Source of the DNA: Phymatolithon calcareum
Taxonomy: Eukaryota; Rhodophyta; Florideophyceae; Hapalidiales
DNA length: 64,000 bases
Assembly (NCBI GenBank): GCA_977006965.1
Contig: OZ345356.1
Span: forward strand, 124,001-188,000
Direction: 5' to 3'
Below are positions 8,409 through 17,107 of the stretch, piece after piece (within the stretch, counting starts at the first letter, position 1; the number at the start of each line of letters is the position of its first letter). A program made the position numbers and the translations under genes. The notes beneath the pieces are model-generated. The model searched no databases. It saw only the letters and a program-made list of their open reading frames with translations, and was not told where the DNA came from.

Positions 8409-11291
8409 ATGGAAACTTCCAGCACTGACGATAAGAGCGCCGTTGGGGGCGACACGCACAAGTATGGCAGTACTGCACAGAATAGCTCTCACGTCACGAA
8501 CATCGCGGCGAACTCTCCATGGTCTGTGGCTATAGTCGCGCCCGACGTTGCCAGCTGTCCAGCGATCAGGAGTGCGAACGAGAAGGCCGATCGCATCCGC
8601 GATGAGTATTTGAGGAAGCATGTTATGGAGAAGCATACGGGGAAGAAAATAAAGGACGATGCTGATGTCCTATACAGGTTCCAGAGGCGGATCGACGCTG
8701 CGCGTGTTCGTAAAGATGCGTACCTCAAGGCGCTGGAGGAGCAAATAGTCGAGCATGACAAAGCCTACGGGAAGCTTCAGACGGCGTTCTTGTTCGAGCA
8801 GATAGCTAACGTCGCCATCGCCAGCGTTAATCAGCCTGATTTTGTAGTGTCTCTGCAAAGCTTGGACGGAGTGCTGGAAAGACAAGGAGTCCTTGATGAG
8901 GCAGAGGCGCTGGCCAGGAAGAGGCTGATTTTGTATCAGCGTATTCACGGCGAGGACGCCTTCCACCCAGATATCGCGGACTCGCTGCAGAGCTTGGGCG
9001 AAGTACTGGAGACCAAAGGAAGTCTGGATGAGGCAGAGGCGATGTACCGGGAGAGTCTGACTGTGTGTCGGCGTATTCTGGGAGAGAACCTCCATCACTT
9101 ACGTATCGCGGCATCGCTTCATCGCTTGGGCAGAGTTCTGCAAGCTAAAGGAGTGCTGGATGAGGCCGAAACTCTTCACCGGAAGTGCTTGAACATGAGA
9201 CAGACGGTCCGAGGGGGAGTGACAGACAGCGGCGATGTTGCTGCCTCGCTTGCTCAGCTGGGCTCTGTGCTTGAGCTAAAAGGTGACCTGGACGGGGCCG
9301 AGGCTCAATACCGCTCGAGCCTTTACATGAAGCTGCGCATCTGTGGTGAAGAGGCAGACCCCGGATTAATTTCCGACTCGCTGCTTAAGCTGGGCGCTGT
9401 GCTAGAGCGGAAGGGGGACTTGGGAGGGGCCGAGGCGTTGCCGAAGATTGGAGATGACGATCAGCGTATTATTAACCTGCAGAGGGCACTGAGGCATGAC
9501 AGGAAGCGCCTTAAGATTGAAGAATGCCTCGGAAAACTTCAATCGGAAGGGTTCGAAAGTTTGTCACCGCCTCCAAAGTCGTCGAGCCTCCAGTCTCGCT
9601 CATTCTCAATACTAAAATTGCCCAGGGTCAAAGCCTTCCTAGCATCGATGATCCCCTTGAAAGACTCCTTTTCGGAATTGCGTCAAGCTTCGACATTTTA
9701 CGAGCTGTGCGGAAGGCATGAGACGATGTACAACACTGCGTTCGAACATCTTTGCCGCGGACTTTCTAAGCTTTGGGGCTCCAAGAAATGGGATGAAAAT
9801 GCTAATGAGCAATTGAAAACGCTACAGGAACTTGTGGATTGCATATTAAGAGATTCCTCCGAGCCTGCTTCGCAAGATATGGCATCTCTTAGTTTTCTTG
9901 GGTCAGTGCTCCCTCAACCCTGTTTGAATATGAGCGAGAGACTCTCCATGCTTCTGATGGTTCGACCAAACTTCGCTTTTTGCGTCTGCGAAGTGGAAGG
10001 AAAGCTGTATGTGTTTTGTCTGCTTGCACCTGATGTTGATGTTAAGTGCTCCCTGCCTTCGTTCACCTTCTCCAGTGAGCAAGTGTGCTGGTCGGAGCTG
10101 GAAACTCAAGTGGTTGCGGCTTTTGATGACGATGACCTTATTCGTGCCGTGCTCGCCTCGTGCATAGCGTGCACAAATTCGCTCGGCACGTACAATTGCG
10201 TCGCATCGTCTTTCCGTGGAGCTTATCCACACAATGTGCTTATGAGCATCTCTATCAAGTTCGACCACCCTATCGACCAAGACCTAATGACCATGCTTGC
10301 CGACCCGAAGCGCAACGAGCGCTCTGGTGATCTCTTCTTCAAAACAGGAGAGGGGATGTGGTTTAAAGTGACGAACGAAGGTAGTGGTATTGGCCATATT
10401 CAACGCTGTGAGAACCCGAATATTAACTGTGTTCAGGACGCCCCGCACTACGCCATTCCGCTCCTGTACGGCTTTGGCGACTTCCTCAACTCGAGAGACC
10501 CGTACTGTACTATTCAGGTGGACAAAATCATGGAAAAACTCTGTCGGTCAGCACCAGCGTACAAAACGTTGCGCGAGATTTGCTCTTCTGCTCGACCGCT
10601 CGTCGAGAAGGGCAAATTGGACCTGGTTTCCGCCGCCGCTGTTCTGTACGACAGCGAGGGAATGCTTCCCTTGACGAAGTATACTCGTAAGATTCGCGGC
10701 CCAGTGTTTCTTCTGCGCAAGGACGGCGTATACAAGTCACACCGATTCCAAGGTACAAAGCTGCAGGGAAGTTTCGCCATTAACCTTGCGCTGGTGAAGC
10801 TGGGCTTCCAGGTCAGTACGGACTTCTGCCCACAGGAGAGCGAACGAGTTGAGAACCTGAGCGATGTGGCGGAGCACTTTTATGGACGGCAGTACAAGCA
10901 GACTGTCGCGTACAATGAGACGACGAGTGATGTTGCGCGCGGGCCTGATGGGGGTAACATTTCTGAGCTCGCCGTATGCAACACATTGGCAGCGCTTCTG
11001 TGCAGGAAGTTCGGCTTGCTAACCGGCTTCTCCCGATGCATATCGCATGAGGAGCACGTCAAGTGTGAGCAAAATTTGCACGACAAATTGACTATGAATG
11101 CAAACATCGATGTTCCGGACCTGGACATCTGGAAAAGCCATTCGGAGAAAGACCGGGAGCTGAAGGAGAAGAGAGCAGTCCAAGATGAAATGATGCGTGA
11201 TTGCGCACAAGATGAGAACCAGGGCGGAACAGGACTTTCCTTTCCTCCTGATCGTGTAAACAAAGTAGTTTTAGAAACATGGCTGCCTTGA
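8409..11291 (+). CDS. Large TPR (kinesin-light-chain-type) repeat protein
   Basis: A single uninterrupted frame of 960 codons opens with ATG at 8409. Residues about 50-130 are charged and predicted helical. Residues about 144-347 hold five TPR repeats of roughly 42 residues with the TPR_12/kinesin-light-chain signature: L..LG.VLE.KG.LDEAEA...R.L...R...G. TPR arrays of this kind are protein-docking surfaces. The remaining 600 residues match no family that I recognise; they contain a cysteine-bearing centre (about 520-650) and a long, even, globular-looking stretch to about residue 900, then a charged tail. There is no signal peptide or membrane segment, so a cytoplasmic or nuclear protein is likely. 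The intact frame amid decayed neighbours suggests that it is under selection. The C-terminus could be an effector or regulatory domain, but the function is unknown. Confidence 0.88.
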   Translation: METSSTDDKSAVGGDTHKYGSTAQNSSHVTNIAANSPWSVAIVAPDVASCPAIRSANEKADRIRDEYLRKHVMEKHTGKKIKDDADVLYRFQRRIDAARVRKDAYLKALEEQIVEHDKAYGKLQTAFLFEQIANVAIASVNQPDFVVSLQSLDGVLERQGVLDEAEALARKRLILYQRIHGEDAFHPDIADSLQSLGEVLETKGSLDEAEAMYRESLTVCRRILGENLHHLRIAASLHRLGRVLQAKGVLDEAETLHRKCLNMRQTVRGGVTDSGDVAASLAQLGSVLELKGDLDGAEAQYRSSLYMKLRICGEEADPGLISDSLLKLGAVLERKGDLGGAEALPKIGDDDQRIINLQRALRHDRKRLKIEECLGKLQSEGFESLSPPPKSSSLQSRSFSILKLPRVKAFLASMIPLKDSFSELRQASTFYELCGRHETMYNTAFEHLCRGLSKLWGSKKWDENANEQLKTLQELVDCILRDSSEPASQDMASLSFLGSVLPQPCLNMSERLSMLLMVRPNFAFCVCEVEGKLYVFCLLAPDVDVKCSLPSFTFSSEQVCWSELETQVVAAFDDDDLIRAVLASCIACTNSLGTYNCVASSFRGAYPHNVLMSISIKFDHPIDQDLMTMLADPKRNERSGDLFFKTGEGMWFKVTNEGSGIGHIQRCENPNINCVQDAPHYAIPLLYGFGDFLNSRDPYCTIQVDKIMEKLCRSAPAYKTLREICSSARPLVEKGKLDLVSAAAVLYDSEGMLPLTKYTRKIRGPVFLLRKDGVYKSHRFQGTKLQGSFAINLALVKLGFQVSTDFCPQESERVENLSDVAEHFYGRQYKQTVAYNETTSDVARGPDGGNISELAVCNTLAALLCRKFGLLTGFSRCISHEEHVKCEQNLHDKLTMNANIDVPDLDIWKSHSEKDRELKEKRAVQDEMMRDCAQDENQGGTGLSFPPDRVNKVVLETWLP

Positions 11292-11569
11292 TTGACACTC
11301 CAAAGTTGAAGAGAGCGCGGCATTAGGCTCCCGAAAAGGCTCTCATGTAAGTTGATATGGAGTACTGTACAGTATTATGTTAAATTGACCCCTCGAGAAC
11401 CTCCACGATGATGACAGTACAGTAAATGAAAGGGAGTATTTTACTAAAATTTAGTTGATTAATTCCTGCGACGGGAGACAAGTGCGTGCGTGTCAGAATG
11501 CCATGTACGCGGCTGGATGCAGTCCATTAGAAAAACCCAAAGAAGCTCACAAACTCCTTCTGTATCATA
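11292..11569. other. 3' flank of the TPR gene
   Basis: This is AT-rich sequence after the stop codon with TACTGTACAGTA at about 11367-11378 and ACAGTACAGTA at about 11414. No AATAAA signal lies close to the stop. No gene is seen. Confidence 0.4.
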
Positions 11570-11860
11570 CAGTATGAGCTGCAGTTATCTATAGATAACT
11601 GCAGCTCCAGCACCAACGCCTTCTGTTGTCCTGGTGGCACTGGCGGAGATGTCCGTCTAGTGAGGATGGTTGACGGCGTTATGCGATTAAAGAACAACTG
11701 AAAGTCAGTTTTTGCAAGGCAGAAAATGGACGAACCCAAGACTTGTATTGGGTTGGTCAATTTTCTGCCGCGCCTGGACTGACTTTAAGTTCTTCATTAA
11801 TCGAATTTGAATTTGTAAGCTGTAGTCGTTGTTATTGTGCGATGAAAATGATACAGTACG
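11570..11860. repeat. Foldback element with a perfect 32-bp palindrome
   Basis: An inverted repeat pairs about 11690-11738 (GAACAACTGAAAGTCAG and GGCAGAAAATGGACGAACCC) with about 11745-11795 (GGGTTGGTCAATTTTCTGCC and CTGACTTTAAGTTC). Weaker pairing extends outward to about 11570 and 11860. Inside the left part, 11576-11607 is a perfect self-complementary 32-mer centred on TATA. Such structures are typical of foldback or MITE-like non-autonomous DNA elements. No transposase is encoded. Confidence 0.75.
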
Positions 11861-11944
11861 TGCATTGCTTGTCTGGGTCACTGAGGCATCGCCCCATACG
11901 AGCACCTCTTTCGGTACGCCACTGCAAAGCTGTACAAGTGCCAC

Positions 11945-13130
11945 GCTAGCACCGGCAGGGAGCGATGTCGTCCATCACTGGCTCCGGGCCTTATACTCGC
12001 TTCCCGAATCACGAAATCTACTTGAATCTCATTGTCCACAATGCCTCTAGAAAGCTATTGGTAAGGCCCGTGCAAGCAATTCCCAAACCAAAGGACCCTG
12101 TAACCACCCCCGTGAGAAAATGTTTGAATCGGTGCAGAGCGACAACACTTGTCCAGCGTCTTATCAAAGACGGTGTGACTGCCATCGCCCTCGAGGACAT
12201 TTGCTGATACGTCGGTATCACAGAAAGCGATGTGCAAACCCACTTTGACGAACACGACGGCAGACGGTCCTATCCTCCGGCACCCTTCTGTCAAGAGCAC
12301 CCGCCATTACGGGACGAACCGGCGTACGTTCAAGGCATTTCTGTTTGGACCGAGTGGCTTACCCGTTACATTTTACGCTGTAATGTATAATCATATGATA
12401 CACAACATACAAGCGGCGAGGGCAACGTCCGTGCCATTTTACTCCATGACAACAAAGTGCAACCCGGAGAGGCTTACCGGACCTCACGAACAATGCGCAT
12501 AAGTACGATCGAGCTTTGCATTGACTGCTTGTTCTCAGTCCAACCTTGTGCACCGAAAGTGGACGTTACCGACATGGCGACTGCAAGGCTGCTGAATAGC
12601 GCCGGCATGTCCGGCGACTGGGACGACGACATGGACGACACACGGACCAGCGGAATCCCTCCTCGCTCCATCGTGAGAAATGCCGACACTACCACAATGA
12701 TTGTCGACTATCACTGACTTCCGCATAAGACCCGACGGGTATCTGCAAAAAACGATTGAGTTCGTGAAATACTTGCAAGTAGAGAAGACAGTCTCGAAGG
12801 CTGTCGCCTGGAAGAATTGCGGCGATTGTGCAAACGCCGGTCCTGATCTGGAGCGCGATATTTCCACTGTGTGCATCGATGAGATCCACATGGAGTTTAT
12901 CAACAAGGAAGTGTCCGCCCGCGGAGGTAGAGGAGGAAGAGTCCGACGTTACGAAAATGGCCGCCAAGGATATTCAGGGTCAATTCAAGGTGGAACGTTT
13001 CTGTCGTCGGCAGGAAGAGCGCAAGATTGGTGTGGCCATTTGGTCTTAGCTCATATCGCTCGAGGCCGGCCAGAAAAATGCGAAGTAAGGCGCTGGACCA
13101 GGCGTTGGCGTCGAGGCCGGAGATGACGGT
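11945..13130 (+). pseudogene. Decayed gene of unknown family
   Basis: Successive plus-strand frames join into protein-like sequence with at least three frame changes: VRPVQAIPKPKDPVTTPVRK (about 12070), ITESDVQTHFDEHDGRR (about 12215), GDWDDDMDDTRTSGIPPRS (about 12615) and PDGYLQKTIEFVKYLQVEKT (about 12733), then a segment with CGDCANAGPDLERD. I do not recognise it. The balanced composition and the continuation from frame to frame suggest a former gene rather than chance open frames. Confidence 0.35.
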
Positions 13131-13180
13131 TTCGTAGGTGGTGGGAGTAAATATCAGCCGTCTGTGAAACACGATGGTAG

Positions 13181-15010
13181 CGGCGCCCTATGGACCGCCG
13201 TGAGCATGTACAACCGCGACGATTAGGCAACCGTTCGGATGAGCAATATCAGTAGCGGGACAGCGAAGGCCGATATTGACGAGCTATGCAAGGTTTTCGG
13301 GAATATAAGGCGTATTTTCTTCAGCAGGAATGGCGAAACTGGCGAGAGCAGAGGTTTTGCGTTTGTTAGTTTTATACTGTAACGTCTCAGATAGTGCTGG
13401 ATGTATTGAGCGACTTAGTGGGCATGGATATGACCATCTTATTTTGGTGGCGGAGTGGTCCAAGCCAAAAGAACGGAGGGAAGGAGAAGGCAGTGGTGGC
13501 AGCAGACGTAGTTTTGGGGGAAGATAGAGGACGTAAATTTGCTGCGAGAGCTTATTTTCGTATGTCCGGATTATCTCAATGTCAGCCTGAACGGTGTCGA
13601 AGGCGGGGGAAGGTACTGGCAACGTAGATTAAATGCTCGCTCGCGAAACTGCATTTGAGAATAACATGGTGAGCAACGTCTTGTTCCCGCAAGGTGAAAG
13701 TCATATCGGTCGAAGCGGTCGCACAAAAGCAACGAAATGCACAATCTTTTGTCTTGCTCCCCATGAAATAGCACCGCAGTCAGCAAAATCACATTGGCTG
13801 CGCTTTCAAGACTTTGCGGAAGATCACCTTATCTCCGCCAGCGCCGTAAACGTCCCTGACGCGAGCCTCTTCATCGTATCCATGCTTGTGGTAAAAGCGA
13901 CGAGTCAACTCAAACGTGCCAAGTCCAGATGTTTCGACGGTCGTTCCCCGCGAACGCGAAATTTATCTTGCGCATCGCGCAGCAATAGTAATCCTAGACT
14001 CTTCCCTTGGGCTTTGGGCTACACGCGGAAAAAGTACAGGTTTCAAGCTTTGCCGAGAAAGGCTACGGTGCATACAGTAGTAGCAAGCAGTATGTGCCAC
14101 TTAATCGTCAATCACGGTCCAGAAGCGATCATTGCCCCATTGGCCACTGCAGAATTGATCCAAAATTGCTTCGAACTCAGCGAGGTCTTCGGTCCTCAAA
14201 ATACCCGTGGCGTGGGCCAGACTCTGGCAGACGCAAGGGGGCCGCCTTGCCATTCACCCGTACTGTAAATTTTTAACGAAAAAAGACTTTGCACATTGCA
14301 TCTGAATACTTTTTGCGTTCGCCGACTTCGGAATGAAAAATGCACGTGACCTTTCCCTTTTCAAGGCGGAGGACATAAACTCAAAACAGGCAGCGCCAGT
14401 TCCCACGCAGGAAGCAATAAGGGAAGGATATTCAAGGCTCTGCAAGGAAAGAAGATAAAGACTTGAAGGAATTCCGCCGATGTCGGAATACGTTTCCCAT
14501 CGAATGCGTGTTGTGAACAAAGCGGCTATCATTATGAATCTCGCGGAGAATCAGCGACTTGAAGCGCAAGCTAAAAATGAATTGATAACACTACTGAATA
14601 ACTTGTAGTTGTGATCTACGCACCGCGACATTCTGAGGCTGCTTGGCGTGCGGCTTCGGTGGTGCCGCTCAACGTGAAGTGCTACCTGTACGATAGAGAA
14701 TTCAGGGAAGCTGACGAGGTTTTTAAATTCTGAGCTCCAACATCTCGCCCAAAATTCGGCTTAATTCATGGATGAAATGTCAACAGGTCGCATCGGACGT
14801 GTTCAAGTGCTTGATTTCTTGTTCATGAGTTCGTCACGGCGTACATTGAGCAAAGATATGGTTCAGAACGACTTTGAAGGACGACACCTGACATGAACAC
14901 TAGGGGAGCACGGCAACATTCTGGCCCGATAGTTATTTAGTTGATTTGGGCCAAAATGGTGCAGTGCTCCCCCGGTGAAGTTCATTGTTGTGGTAGGAAA
15001 ATTATTTACC
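13181..15010. repeat. Dispersed repeat, copy 2 (reference copy without LINEs)
   Basis: This interval aligns with the four separated blocks of copy 1 and shows the unoccupied insertion sites for N1 (13381-13392), N2 (13709-13721) and the LINE-X fragment (14263-14277). It carries the second copy of the acetyltransferase relic. Both copies differ by many substitutions and small indels, so the duplication is old. The right boundary is where similarity fades near AAAATTATTT.CCGCA. Confidence 0.87.
13789..14265 (-). pseudogene. GNAT-type N-acetyltransferase relic, copy 2
   Basis: Minus-strand translation gives ATGILRTEDLAEFEAILDQF, then NDRFWTVIDD. After a frame change it gives NLYFF and AQGKSLGLLLLRDAQD, which is the QxxGxG/A acetyl-CoA loop of GNAT enzymes, missing from copy 1. 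It continues with VETSGLGTFELTRRFYHK, HGYDEEARVRDVYGAGGDK and VIFRKVLKAQPM before a stop at 13789-13791. Stops and two or more frameshifts make it non-functional. The gene travelled with the repeat, because both copies hold it in the same place and orientation. Confidence 0.83.
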
Positions 15011-15302
15011 GCAGTATCGCCATCATACTTCAGGAGAATTTGGATAAATTCGGACCGAGAAACGAGGTCTGTGGAACTGCGGTTATTTCATACCCTCAGA
15101 AAAAGCGCCATCACTCTTGCAGAGCTCTGTGTATGCTGGTGCTCTTTCGCACTTGTCGGACTGCGAAGCATGCAAAGACGGGACGCATAGCTTTGAACCT
15201 CCAGAGGTCGAAGAGTAGAGCAGCGGCGATCGCGGGCTGCTTGGTGGAATTGACTTGTTTCTAAATATTCTCAATGCCCGAAATGTGCTCGGGACGAAGC
15301 AG

Positions 15303-15715
15303 TTGTCTACTGAGAGAGGGACCTTCTTGAGAATTCGATTTTTGCGTCCGCACTACCAGTCTGGAAAAGTCCTCAAATCCAGTCCGAAATATTTTCACTG
15401 GTAATGAGGACGCGGCATAGGTTTGGCGTGGCTGATGTGCTCATTTATGGGACATTTTTTCTCATAACGATTTTTAGTTTTCGGAAATGGAATTGCTTTT
15501 CAACCAAACTTTTCGTGATGTTTCAAGTTTTTGCTCAAAAGTGTGCGAAAACATCTGAAGCGAAAGTTTACAAACCAACACTCAGCCACTGAAAACCTAT
15601 GCCGCGTCCTGGTAACCAGTCCACGAAATAATGACTGGTAATGAGGACTTTTTTGACTGGGTCTATGCCGCGATTTTGATGAATTCTCAAGAAGGCCCCT
15701 CTGAGAAGAAAGACA
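15303..15715. repeat. Foldback (MITE-like) element with arms over 100 bp
   Basis: The left arm (about 15303-15420) and right arm (about 15593-15715) are imperfect inverted repeats. GGACCTTCTTGAGAATTC pairs with GAATTCTCAAGAAGGCCCC, TGGTAATGAGGAC with its counterpart in the right arm, and GACGCGGCATAGGTTT with AAACCTATGCCGCGTC. The spacer of about 170 bp is AT-rich and has no gene. No transposase or clear target duplication was found. Confidence 0.82.
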
Positions 15716-17107
15716 GCGAGCAGGCTTTGTATTATCATTTTGAAACGGACTTTACATTCATGGAATACACCTGCTGACGTTTGGGTGCGCAAGATGGAAG
15801 GCATCTTCGGCGGCGAATCTGTACCCAGTCATTAAATCCTCCAAGTTTCGACTCTCCCCGGTCAGCTCAAGAAAGGACTGATTGGACAAGTCTCGCATAT
15901 GCAAATGAAAGATTGTTCAATTGGCATCGATGCCAGATCTCGTTTTCTGAAGATGCTATCGTCCTGTTGGAATTCCAAGATCCTCGACCACTGTGATGAT
16001 ATCCTTCATATGGCCCCAACTGTCCCTTGACACATGTCCTTCCTGATCAGGGGGGCCAATCCCTTTGGCCCAGTTGTCTGCGTCATAACAACCACTGAGT
16101 CCTCGATTAAGGACCTACAACCCCATCTTAGATTTTCACTTTTATTTTTTTATGAGCTTGGGAATCCGAGAAGCTCATTGGACACTTTCTGTTATGGCAG
16201 TACATAATTGGCTAAGCAAAAAAAGTCCTCGCACCGTGGAAACTTTTTCTAGAAAAAGTTTCCCTCGAGGGTTCCTTCTAAAATCGGGATAGCTCCGTAA
16301 ACGCGCAGTTTAAGACCATTTTCTGGTTTGTTCTTCGCATTTTGAAACCTGTTATAGAAAGCCAAGAACGTAGGTTATCCAAAAATCAAAAAAATCAAAG
16401 AAAGGGGATGAAATAAGGAGTGTAGAGCACTTTTCGTAATTCTGATCTTGAAAAAGAATCGCCTACAAAGATGGATCCATCTTATCTCGAAAAGGACTGA
16501 TTTAATTTCTTATTGCCTCAGTCAAAAGTTTCGAATGAGTGTACACTACCACAGGAATACTGCAATTTGGTAAGATCGGTGGCAAAAAAGTTCGCGCCGC
16601 GAGACCAAAAGTTTTTTAAAATCGGCAAAGGAACAGGCAAAAAATATAGTAAAATTCAGGTTGCGCCCCGACCAGAAGCTGAAACTGTTCGAAAGAAACA
16701 CTATAAGCATTTTTCTGTAATTATTGATTAGAGCCGAATATTGGAAACTTTTGCTGACTTCATATTTGAAAATATTTCACTTGTTTCTACACATTTTCTT
16801 GAAACTGGATACAGTACAGTCCCGTCGGTGCAAACGGCATAATTTAAATTTTCATCCGTTTATGAGCATTGTTTCGGCCGTTGAGAGCGCTTCAAAGATG
16901 AGCCATTGTGCTGTATACCGCATACCAACTGGTGAATATATATACCTGGACGTGCACTGTTTTCATCAAGATGAACAACCACAACATCGTACAAACGCAA
17001 ACAACACGCTCAACGACTCGCTCTTTCAAGCAACCAAGTCGCCCCCATCATTCCGCTCTATCACCCTCTCCGCACCAACTCTAAGCAACCCTCTGAAACA
17101 CTTCGAC
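15716..17107. other. Unassigned AT-rich region
   Basis: One small plus-strand frame (16513-16731, lysine-rich) and scattered short frames are present, without recognisable domains. TACAGTACAGT occurs at about 16812. The final 200 bases would contain the promoter of the STAND relic. I see no clear TATA box there. Confidence 0.35.
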
